Part shown: piece by piece, positions 57,810-64,000 of the stretch
How the letters are laid out: each line of letters begins with the position of its first letter
Numbering within the stretch: the first letter of the stretch is position 1
Assembly: GCA_031382215.1 (NCBI GenBank)
Contig: JANMYQ010000235.1
Coordinates: forward strand, 3,306 to 67,305
DNA length: 64,000 nucleotides
Source of the DNA: LGRD01 sp031382215
GTDB lineage: Bacteria > Pseudomonadota > Gammaproteobacteria > Burkholderiales > Burkholderiaceae_C
Direction: 5' to 3'
Translations under genes and position numbers: made by a program
The notes under the pieces: generated by a model
What the model was told of the DNA's origin: nothing
Databases searched by the model: none
What the model saw: the letters and a program-made list of their open reading frames with translations, nothing else

Positions 57810-58867
57810 CCTTTGTAGAGGTGACTTTCGAGGTACACGCCGCGCAGGCGCCGCACCGCCACCACCAGCACGGCACTCAAGGGCAAGGCGATCAGCACGC
57901 CGACAAAACCGAACAGGTGCGCGAAAGCGAGCAGCGCGAAAATCACCATCAGCGGGTTCATGCCGATGCGCTCGCCCACCAGGCGCGGCGTGAGGTACAG
58001 GCTCTCGCCGACCTGGCCGATGCCATAGACCACCGCCACCGCCACCACGCCGTACCAGCTGGCGAACTGCAGCACACCGGCCAGCAGCGCCATCACCAGG
58101 CCGATGCCGAAGCCGACGTACGGAATGAACATGGCAAGGCCCGTGAACACGCCCACCGGCACGGCCAGGTCGAAGCGGAACAGCGCCAGCCCGATGCTGT
58201 AGAACGCCGCCAGGATCAGCATCACCAGCAACTGGCCGCGCAGGTATTGGCCCAGGACGCTGTCGCATTCCTGCGTGAAGCCCTCGAAGGTCGCGCGCAT
58301 GCGCGGCGGCACCATCCCGAGAACGCGGGTCACCAGGTTCGGCCAGTCCATCAGCAGGTAGAACAACACCACCGGCACCAGGATGACATTGCCGACGATG
58401 GCCAGCAGGATGCTGCCGCCGATGCGCGCCGAGCTCAGCACGGTGGCGAGCCAGTCTTCGATGTTCGCATCGAGGTACTTCAGCACAAAGGCCTTGATGC
58501 TGGCCGTGTCGAGCGCGACGTTGATGCCGAACTGCGCCAGCCAGGGCGCCAGGCCGGTGTTCAGCTTCTCGGCCAGCAGCGGAATCTGCGCGCGCAGCAG
58601 CGGCAGTTCCTTGGTCATGATGGGCACGATCAGCAGGAACAGCGCGAGCAGCAGCAGGATCGCGGTCAGCTCCACCAGCGTGACCGCGAGCACACGCGGC
58701 GTGCGCAAGGCCACCAAACGCTCCACCGCCGGGTGCAGCACATAGGCCAGCACCGCGCCGACCAGGAACGGCGTCAACACCGGCGCCAGCAGCCAGATCG
58801 CGGCCAGGCCCGCCGCGCCGATGGCGAGCCAGGTGAGGGTTTGGCGTTGGGTGGTGTTGAACTTCAT
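57806..58867 (-). CDS. AI-2E/PerM family transporter
   Basis: A 353-residue membrane protein with about eight helices. It shows the PerM signature PFLVGAVLAYVLHPAVERL, PVVLFYLLMDWP, FIPYVGFGIGLVMALLAG and the C-terminal NPLMVIFALLAFAHLFGFVGVLIALPLSAVLVV. Substrates vary in this family (autoinducer-2 export, sodium/proton exchange) and cannot be predicted. It is upstream of hda, the usual Betaproteobacterial order. Confidence 0.88.
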   Translation of the reverse strand: MKFNTTQRQTLTWLAIGAAGLAAIWLLAPVLTPFLVGAVLAYVLHPAVERLVALRTPRVLAVTLVELTAILLLLALFLLIVPIMTKELPLLRAQIPLLAEKLNTGLAPWLAQFGINVALDTASIKAFVLKYLDANIEDWLATVLSSARIGGSILLAIVGNVILVPVVLFYLLMDWPNLVTRVLGMVPPRMRATFEGFTQECDSVLGQYLRGQLLVMLILAAFYSIGLALFRFDLAVPVGVFTGLAMFIPYVGFGIGLVMALLAGVLQFASWYGVVAVAVVYGIGQVGESLYLTPRLVGERIGMNPLMVIFALLAFAHLFGFVGVLIALPLSAVLVVAVRRLRGVYLESHLYKG

Positions 58868-58955
58868 CGACTGGGGAGTGGCCGCGCTTGATGCACGCGG
58901 TGATGGGCGCGGGAGCGCCGACGCCAGGGTGCATGAATTCTACGGGCGCCTCAAC

Positions 58956-59828
58956 TCAATGCAGGCGCGACGGCCCCGGCCCACCCATGCCGGCCAGCCG
59001 CTCACTGATGGCCGAATGGTCGTCGGCCCCGTGCGCGTTGGCCAGGTAGGCCGCCAGGTCACTGGCGGCAGATTCGTCCAGCCCAAGTTCGGCACGCGCC
59101 AGGCCGCGGTCGCGCCGCTCTTCCCAGGCTTGCGGCAGCAGCACGACCAGGCGGTCCAGCACTGCCAGCAGGCGCGGCCAGTCTTCGGCGGTACGGTGGA
59201 TTTCCTTCAGGTTGCGCAGCATGCGGGCCAGCACGTCGCGCGCCGGCGCGGCCTGCAGGAACAGGCCGAGCGGGGTGTCGAACTCGCCCAGCAGGCCGCG
59301 GTTGCGCTTGTACGGCACCAGCAACTCGTCGAGCTGCTCGCGTGACAGCGAATGGCCGGTGAACGGATCGACCACCACTTCGCCCTCGGGCATGCGCAGC
59401 TTGATCAGGAAGTGCCCCGGGAACGACACGCCGCGCGCCGTCAGCCCGATCTGCGTTGCCAGCTCGATGTACAGCACCGCCAAGGTGATCGGGATGCCGC
59501 GCCGCGTGCTCAGCACCATGTGCAGGTAGCTGTTGCGCGGGTCGTAGTAATTGTTCACGTTGCCGGCGAAACCCATCTCCTGGAAAAAGAAGCGGTTCAA
59601 CCATCGCAGGCGTTGCACCGGCACCGCGTCGAGCGGAATGCGGCGCTTGAGCCGGGCCGCAAGCTGGTCGATTTCGGCCAGCACGGTCTGCGTGTCGAGC
59701 TGCGGGAACTCGTCTTGCGCAATCGCCACGGCCGCCTCGGTCAGCGACAGGCTGGCGTCCTCGGCCACCAGGGTGGCAAAGTACTCGAGCGCGGTGGGCG
59801 GCTCGAATTGCAGCGGCGGCGCGGGCAT
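58956..59828 (-). CDS. SirB1-family (transglutaminase-like / TPR) protein
   Basis: A 290-residue cytoplasmic protein. It contains RLRWLNRFFFQEMGFAGNVNNYYDPRNSYLHMVLSTRRGIPITLAVLYIELATQIG and FPGHFLIKL, the SirB1/PA2828-type transglutaminase-like core lacking a full catalytic triad. It ends with a short TPR-like region (LLPQAWEERRDRGLARAELG). Function unknown. It stands alone between AI-2E and murJ. Confidence 0.85.
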   Translation of the reverse strand: MPAPPLQFEPPTALEYFATLVAEDASLSLTEAAVAIAQDEFPQLDTQTVLAEIDQLAARLKRRIPLDAVPVQRLRWLNRFFFQEMGFAGNVNNYYDPRNSYLHMVLSTRRGIPITLAVLYIELATQIGLTARGVSFPGHFLIKLRMPEGEVVVDPFTGHSLSREQLDELLVPYKRNRGLLGEFDTPLGLFLQAAPARDVLARMLRNLKEIHRTAEDWPRLLAVLDRLVVLLPQAWEERRDRGLARAELGLDESAASDLAAYLANAHGADDHSAISERLAGMGGPGPSRLH

Positions 59829-59846
59829 GAAAACAGTTTAGCCGCG

Positions 59847-59866
59847 GCGCCGGGCCGCCCCAAGCG
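59847..59866 (-). repeat. 20-bp interspersed element, copy 2 (inverted)
   Basis: gcgccgggccgccccaagcg, the exact reverse complement of 53489-53508. It is followed by GGGCC-ACGAA-GGGCCCC and GGAGCGAAGCGACTGGGGGC, a composition typical of dispersed palindromic units. Confidence 0.6.
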
Positions 59867-59939
59867 CGGCTGCGCCCCAAGGGCCACGAAGGGCCCCTTT
59901 GTGGCCCCGGGGCCGGAGCGAAGCGACTGGGGGCACCAT

Positions 59940-61496
59940 TTAGCCGCGGCGCACGAATTCGCGCAGCCTCAACCCGGTGGCGGCGAGGGCGCCGAAGTAC
60001 AGCAGCGCCGAGCCCCCCAGGAAGGCGGCGACCCAGCCGATGCGCACCCAGGGTTGCGCGCGCAGGCCGACCCAGTCGATCGTATGCGCGCCCCAGGCGA
60101 GCAAGGCACCGAGCAGGGCGGTCGCGAACACGACGCGCAGCGCGAAGACGCCCCAGCCGGGTGCCGGGGTGTAGGAACCGTTGCGACGCAGGCCGAAGAA
60201 GAGCCACGTGGCGTTGATCAATGCACCCAGCCCGATGGACAAGGCAAGCCCTGCATGTCCGAACATCGGCACCAGCAGCAGGTTCATCAACTGTGTCAGC
60301 ACCAGCACCACCACGGCAATCTTGACCGGCGTGCGGATGTCTTGCCGCGCATAGAAGCCCGGCGCGAGGATCTTCACCCCCACCAGCCCCATGAGCCCGA
60401 CGCCGTAACCCATCAGCGCGGTGCTCGTCTTCTGCACCGCGAATGCGTCGAACGCGCCATAGTGGAACAGCACCGTCACCAGCGCGGTCGGAAACACCAG
60501 CAACGCCACCGCACACGGCAGCGCCAGCAGCACCACCATGCGCAGGCCCCAGTCGAGCAGGCCCGAATACGTGGTCGCGTCACCCTTGGCCTGGGCGGCC
60601 GACAACTGCGGCAGCAGGATCACGCCCATCGCCACGCCCAGCAGTGCGGTCGGGAACTCCATCAGCCGATCCGCATACACCAGCCACGACACCGCGCCCA
60701 CCGCTACATGCGAGGCGATCTGGGTGTTGATGATGTGCGACACGTGCGCCACCGACACGCCCAACAATGCCGGCGCCATCTGCGACAGGATGCGCTTCAC
60801 CCCAGGGTGGCCCCACGCCGCCATCAACATCGAAGGGCGCAGGCGGATGTGCGGCAGCACGCCGATGCGCCGCAGCGCTGGCACCTGGATCGCCAGTTGC
60901 AGCACGCCGCCCAGCAGCACACCGGCCGCCAGCGCGTAGATCGGCTCGATGCCCCAGCGCTTGAAGTGCGACGCCAGCCCCCAGCCCGCGGCAATGACCG
61001 CCAGGTTCAGCAGCACCGGCGTGGCGGCCGGCACCATGAAGCGCTTCCAGGTGTTCAGGATGCCGGCCGCGAGCGACACCAGCGAAATGAAGCCGATGTA
61101 GGGAAACATCCAGCGCGTCATCAGCACCGCGTCGTCGAAACGCTCCAACCCGGCGGCCATCAGCCACACGATCAGCGGCGCGGCCACCACGCCGAGTGCG
61201 CAGGTCACGACCAACGCCCAGAACAGCACGGTGGCGGCCGAATCAATCAGCGCGTGCGTGGCCTCGTCGCCGTCGCGCGTGCGGGTGGCGGCCAAGATGG
61301 GCACGAAGGCCTGCGAGAACGCGCCTTCGCCGAACAGCCGGCGCAGCAGGTTGGGAATGCGGAAGGCGACGTTGAACGCGTCGGTCAGCGCCCCGGCGCC
61401 GAACATCGAGGCCACCATCACCTCGCGGGCCAGGCCGGTCACGCGCGAGGCGAGCGTGAGCAGCGAAACGAGGGAGGCGGCGCGCAGCAGGTTCAT
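59940..61496 (-). CDS. murJ: Lipid II flippase MurJ
   Basis: A 518-residue MOP-superfamily flippase with 14 helices that moves lipid II for peptidoglycan synthesis. It shows MNLLRAASLVSLLTLASRVTGLAREV, AFNVAFRIPNLLRRLFGEGAFSQAFVPI and later LVYADRLMEFPTALLGVAMGVILLPQLS, the MurJ/MviN hallmarks. ATG 61496 gives the normal N-terminus. It is divergent from rpsT, a conserved arrangement in Burkholderiales. Confidence 0.95.
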   Translation of the reverse strand: MNLLRAASLVSLLTLASRVTGLAREVMVASMFGAGALTDAFNVAFRIPNLLRRLFGEGAFSQAFVPILAATRTRDGDEATHALIDSAATVLFWALVVTCALGVVAAPLIVWLMAAGLERFDDAVLMTRWMFPYIGFISLVSLAAGILNTWKRFMVPAATPVLLNLAVIAAGWGLASHFKRWGIEPIYALAAGVLLGGVLQLAIQVPALRRIGVLPHIRLRPSMLMAAWGHPGVKRILSQMAPALLGVSVAHVSHIINTQIASHVAVGAVSWLVYADRLMEFPTALLGVAMGVILLPQLSAAQAKGDATTYSGLLDWGLRMVVLLALPCAVALLVFPTALVTVLFHYGAFDAFAVQKTSTALMGYGVGLMGLVGVKILAPGFYARQDIRTPVKIAVVVLVLTQLMNLLLVPMFGHAGLALSIGLGALINATWLFFGLRRNGSYTPAPGWGVFALRVVFATALLGALLAWGAHTIDWVGLRAQPWVRIGWVAAFLGGSALLYFGALAATGLRLREFVRRG

Positions 61497-61632
61497 GAAC
61501 GGAAAGAACCTCAAGAGGCGGCGAGAGGCAGCGCGCGCGTCGGGTCGTGGGGAGTGACCTGGATTATACGGAGCCACCGACGCCTGAAGGCGCCCTCCAC
61601 GCCCGGCTTGCCGGCCGGTGCGAGCCCGATGC

Positions 61633-61638
61633 TATACT
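61633..61638 (+). promoter_or_regulatory. -10 element of the rpsT promoter
   Basis: TATACT 36 bp before rpsT, with TTGCCG at 61608-61613 as a possible -35 (19-bp spacer). GC-rich discriminator GCGGGC follows, as in stringently controlled ribosomal protein promoters. Confidence 0.55.
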
Positions 61639-61673
61639 CGCGGGCTTCGTTCCACCCCAACACCAGCTACAGC

Positions 61674-61976
61674 ATGGCCACCACCTCAAAAGCCAAGAAA
61701 AAGACCGTTCGCATTGCCTCGGGCCTGAAGCGCGTGCGTCAGGACGTGAAGCTCAATGCGGCCAACACCGCGCTGCGCTCCAAGTTCCGCACCGTCGTGA
61801 AGAACGTCCAGAAGGCCGTGGTTACCGGTGACAAGGCCAAGGCGGCCGATCTGTACAAGTCGGCCCAGGCCGTCATCGACTCGGTGGCCGACAAGGGCCT
61901 GTTCCACAAGAACAAGGCCGCCCGCCACAAGAGCCGCCTGTCGGCCAAGATCAAGGCACTGGCTGCCGCCGCCTGA
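61674..61976 (+). CDS. rpsT: 30S ribosomal protein S20
   Basis: A 100-residue basic helical protein with MATTSKAKKKTVRIASGLKR, SKFRTVVKNVQKAV and KGLFHKNKAARHKSRLSAKIKAL, the S20 signature. Monocistronic, with promoter at 61633 and terminator at 61997-62022. Confidence 0.97.
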   Translation: MATTSKAKKKTVRIASGLKRVRQDVKLNAANTALRSKFRTVVKNVQKAVVTGDKAKAADLYKSAQAVIDSVADKGLFHKNKAARHKSRLSAKIKALAAAA

Positions 61977-61996
61977 CGCTTGCCGGGATCAAACGC

Positions 61997-62022
61997 AAAG
62001 GGCTCGCACTGCGAGCCCTTTT
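61997..62022 (+). terminator. Rho-independent terminator of rpsT
   Basis: AAAGGGCTCGC-ACT-GCGAGCCCTTTT: 8-bp GC stem (62000-62007 with 62011-62018) flanked by A and T runs, 21 bp after the stop. It may also end the leftward DUF3579 transcript from the other side. Confidence 0.92.
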
Positions 62023-62053
62023 GCATTGCTGGCCGGCATGGTCTGCCGGATTT

Positions 62054-62512
62054 TCAGAGCTTGAGGGCGTCTTCGGGCAAGCCGGGTGCGTCGACCACCT
62101 GCAGCCGGTTGTCACGCGCAAAGTTGGTCACGAAGTCCCAGGCCATCAGCTCCACATCACGCAGCGCTTCGCTGACGATCACGCATTTCACCCCGTCGAT
62201 CGTGCGCGGCACACAGTACGGCGAATAGCCGATGAACGCGGCAATGCCGCTGGCCGAGCCTTCGGGCCGGAAACACGCCATCGCGCCGGCCAGCCGCTCG
62301 GACCAGTCGCTCGGACGAAACGTGCCCCCTTCGAGGGTGACACCCTTGATGACGATCTCGCGGGGCTTTGGCGCGGGCATGGGTTTCGGTGCAGGGGCAG
62401 GCTTGGGCCAGGGCGGCTGCTCAGACCACAGCAAGCGCCGGGCCGGCCGCCGGATTGTGTCGCCTTTTTGCTGCAGCGCAGCACTGACCGTCGCGCGATG
62501 GAGTGCATTCAT
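62054..62512 (-). CDS. DUF3579 family protein
   Basis: The conserved C-terminal part (REIVIKGVTLEGGTFRPSDWSERLAGAM, VKCVIVSEALRDVELMAWDFVTNFARDN) is the DUF3579 domain of Betaproteobacteria, function unknown. I chose ATG 62512 (MNALHRAT), giving 152 residues with a Pro/Lys/Ala linker before the domain. ATG 62380 (MPAPKPREIV) would give a 108-residue protein nearer the family size, and ATG 62581 is also in frame; none has a strong ribosome-binding site. It is divergent from argD; the usual partner argF lies downstream of argD. Confidence 0.72.
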   Translation of the reverse strand: MNALHRATVSAALQQKGDTIRRPARRLLWSEQPPWPKPAPAPKPMPAPKPREIVIKGVTLEGGTFRPSDWSERLAGAMACFRPEGSASGIAAFIGYSPYCVPRTIDGVKCVIVSEALRDVELMAWDFVTNFARDNRLQVVDAPGLPEDALKL

Positions 62513-62611
62513 TCCGGCTTCATCGGCAGAAACTGGGCGCCCCGTAGAATTGATCTCCCGCGGAACGTGACAAATCGGCACGCTATGCGGCTTCTATGAG
62601 GTGAGTGCCCC

Positions 62612-63847
62612 ATGAATGCCCCCGACAAGCTTCCCGCCACCCCTGCCGTGACCGCCGCCTCACGCGAACCGCACGTGATGACGACCTACGGGCGCCTGCC
62701 CATCGCCTTGTCGCACGGCCGCGGCTGCTGGGTCTGGGACACCGACGGCAAGAAGTACCTCGACGGGTTGGGTGGCATTGCGGTGAACACGCTGGGGCAT
62801 GCGCACCCCAAGCTGGTGCCTGCTCTGCAAGAGCAGATCGGCCGGATGATCCACAGCTCCAACTATTACCTGGTGCCGTTGCAGGAGCAGCTCGCCGCCA
62901 AGCTGTGCGAGTTGTCGGGCCTGGACAACGTGTTCTTCTGCAGCACCGGGCTGGAAGCCAACGAGGCGGCACTCAAGATCGCGCGCAAGTTCGGGCACGA
63001 CAAAGGCATCGATCGTCCCGAAATCATCGTTTACGAAAAGGCCTTCCACGGCCGCTCGATCGCCACCTTGTCGGCCACCGGCAACCCGAAGGTGCAAGCT
63101 GGCTTCGGCCCGTTGGTTGAAGGTTTCGTGCGTGTGCCGCTGAACGACGTGGCCTTCATCGAGAACGTGGCGCGCACCAACAAGAATGTCGTCGCGGTGT
63201 TCCTGGAGGTGATCCAGGGCGAAGGCGGCATCAACCCGGCGACGGTGAGCTACCTGCAGGCCATTCGCCGCATCTGCGACGAACACGGCTGGCTGCTGAT
63301 GCTCGATGAGGTGCAGTGCGGCATGGGCCGCACCGGCAAGTGGTTTGCGCATCAGTGGGCTGGAATCAAACCCGACGTGATGCCGCTGGCCAAGGGCCTG
63401 GGCTCGGGCGTGCCGATCGGCGCGGTGGTGTGCGGGCCGAAGGCGGCCAAGGTGTTCGGCCCCGGCAACCACGGCACCACTTTCGGCGGTAACCCGCTGG
63501 CCATGCGCGCGGGTGTCGAGACGCTGCGCATCATGGAAGAAGAAGGCCTGCTGGCCAACGCCGCCACCGTGGGTGCCGCGCTGAAGGCCGGCATCGAGCG
63601 CGAGTTGAAAGGTGTCGACGGCTTCGTCGAAGTGCGCGGCCAGGGGCTGATGCTGGGCGTCGAACTCGACCGCCCGTGCGGCGACATCCTCAACCGCGCC
63701 GCGCAGGCGGGGCTGATGTTGAGCGTGACGGCCGACCGCGTGGTGCGCCTGGTGCCGCCGCTGATCCTGAGCCTGGACGAAGCGCAGCAGATCGTCGCGA
63801 TCCTGTGCCCGCTCATCAAGACCTTCCTGCTCGAGCCGCGGCCCTGA
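62612..63847 (+). CDS. argD: Acetylornithine aminotransferase
   Basis: A 411-residue class III PLP aminotransferase of arginine synthesis, converting N-acetylglutamate semialdehyde to N-acetylornithine. It shows YLDGLGGIAVNTLGHAHPKLV, STGLEANEAALKIARK, EVIQGEGGINPA, LMLDEVQCGMGRTGKWFAHQ and PLAKGLGSGVPIGA with PLP lysine K261, then GTTFGGNPLA. Context with argF supports ArgD over other class III enzymes. The next gene begins 24 bp downstream. Confidence 0.93.
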   Translation: MNAPDKLPATPAVTAASREPHVMTTYGRLPIALSHGRGCWVWDTDGKKYLDGLGGIAVNTLGHAHPKLVPALQEQIGRMIHSSNYYLVPLQEQLAAKLCELSGLDNVFFCSTGLEANEAALKIARKFGHDKGIDRPEIIVYEKAFHGRSIATLSATGNPKVQAGFGPLVEGFVRVPLNDVAFIENVARTNKNVVAVFLEVIQGEGGINPATVSYLQAIRRICDEHGWLLMLDEVQCGMGRTGKWFAHQWAGIKPDVMPLAKGLGSGVPIGAVVCGPKAAKVFGPGNHGTTFGGNPLAMRAGVETLRIMEEEGLLANAATVGAALKAGIERELKGVDGFVEVRGQGLMLGVELDRPCGDILNRAAQAGLMLSVTADRVVRLVPPLILSLDEAQQIVAILCPLIKTFLLEPRP

Positions 63848-63871
63848 CCGCGAGATGAAATGAAACCCGGC

Positions 63872-64000
63872 ATGAGCCTCATCAAGCACTACCTGCAGTT
63901 CAAGGACTTCCGCGCCGAGGAATACGCCTACCTGTTCGAGCGCATGGGCATCATCAAGAAGCGCTTCAAGAACTACGAGAAGTACACGCCGCTGGTGGAC
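63872..64000 (+). CDS. argF: Ornithine carbamoyltransferase, N-terminal fragment cut by window edge
   Basis: The 43 visible residues, MSLIKHYLQFKDFRAEEYAYL and then FERMGIIKKRFKNYEKYTPLVD, are the N-terminus of Proteobacterial ornithine carbamoyltransferase. ATG 63872 was chosen; an in-frame ATG at 63860 adds four residues. The carbamoyl-phosphate site lies beyond the edge. It forms an operon with argD. Confidence 0.87.
   Translation, partial: MSLIKHYLQFKDFRAEEYAYLFERMGIIKKRFKNYEKYTPLVD

Noticed and set aside
59352..61673. Open frame of about 770 codons running into rpsT from upstream
   Set aside because: Antisense to SirB1-like and murJ genes; rpsT has its own promoter, start and standard N-terminus at 61674.

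Overview
The window is high-GC DNA with long overlapping open frames on both strands, ATGA/GTGA gene junctions and housekeeping gene orders typical of Betaproteobacteria. These include rpsP-rimM-trmD-rplS, folK-pcnB-HAD-hda, murJ beside rpsT, and argD-argF. The combination points to a Burkholderiales member of the Rubrivivax/Leptothrix/Piscinibacter kind with some capacity for autotrophy. I cannot fix the genus from this sequence alone.

Layout. (1) 1-5151: a central-carbon module on both strands: Mcl (cut by the left edge), Mct, two succinyl-CoA:malate CoA-transferase-like subunits, and a mesaconyl-C4-CoA hydratase transcribed divergently. Together these match the glyoxylate-assimilating half of the 3-hydroxypropionate bi-cycle. 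(2) 5199-11369: the DabA/DabB inorganic-carbon pump with a divergent LysR regulator and a second, CbbR-like LysR. (3) 11439-16066: miscellaneous genes: DUF599, FMN reductase, pirin with a divergent LysR, gluQRS and an FKBP isomerase. (4) 16308-22175: one giant secreted or lipoprotein gene joining a complete galactose/glyoxal-oxidase-type copper radical oxidase to a beta-propeller, a di-haem peroxidase-like domain, two near-identical discoidin-like modules and a PA14 module. (5) 22231-38327: an exopolysaccharide locus: three GT4 glycosyltransferases, a short GT-like protein, Wzx-like flippase, Wzy-like polymerase, a secreted glycoside hydrolase, an initiating sugar transferase, EpsG/EpsF chain-length proteins, and a complete one-module NRPS (C-A-PCP-TE) whose thioesterase has Cys in place of Ser. 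Candidate sigma-54 promoters and a shared 15-bp motif mark its operons. (6) 38486-46313: PHB-depolymerase-type esterase under a ribbon-helix-helix repressor with a symmetric operator, fumC, DEAD-box helicase, orn and a Ste24-like protease. (7) 46328-64000: housekeeping genes: rsgA, the rpsP operon, PiT/DUF47 phosphate uptake, folK, pcnB, hda, murJ, rpsT, argD and the start of argF.

How it works together. Regions 1 and 2 both concern the cost of CO2 fixation. DAB raises intracellular inorganic carbon, and the 3-HP half-cycle can turn glyoxylate plus propionyl-CoA into pyruvate plus acetyl-CoA. Regions 4 and 5 look like extracellular matrix: a polysaccharide made by a Wzx/Wzy route, a peptide-synthetase module that may decorate or accompany it, and a surface copper oxidase that could oxidise sugars or aldehydes.

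Non-coding structure worth noting: a hexanucleotide microsatellite inside trmD, a cloverleaf-like RNA with GNRA loops at the 3' end of rplS, 13-bp tandem repeats that copy stop codons into all three frames, and a CATCC/GGATG four-half-site operator. No tRNA, rRNA, CRISPR array, insertion sequence or prophage was seen. Family assignments come from reading the sequence and from memory of the families; no database search was run.
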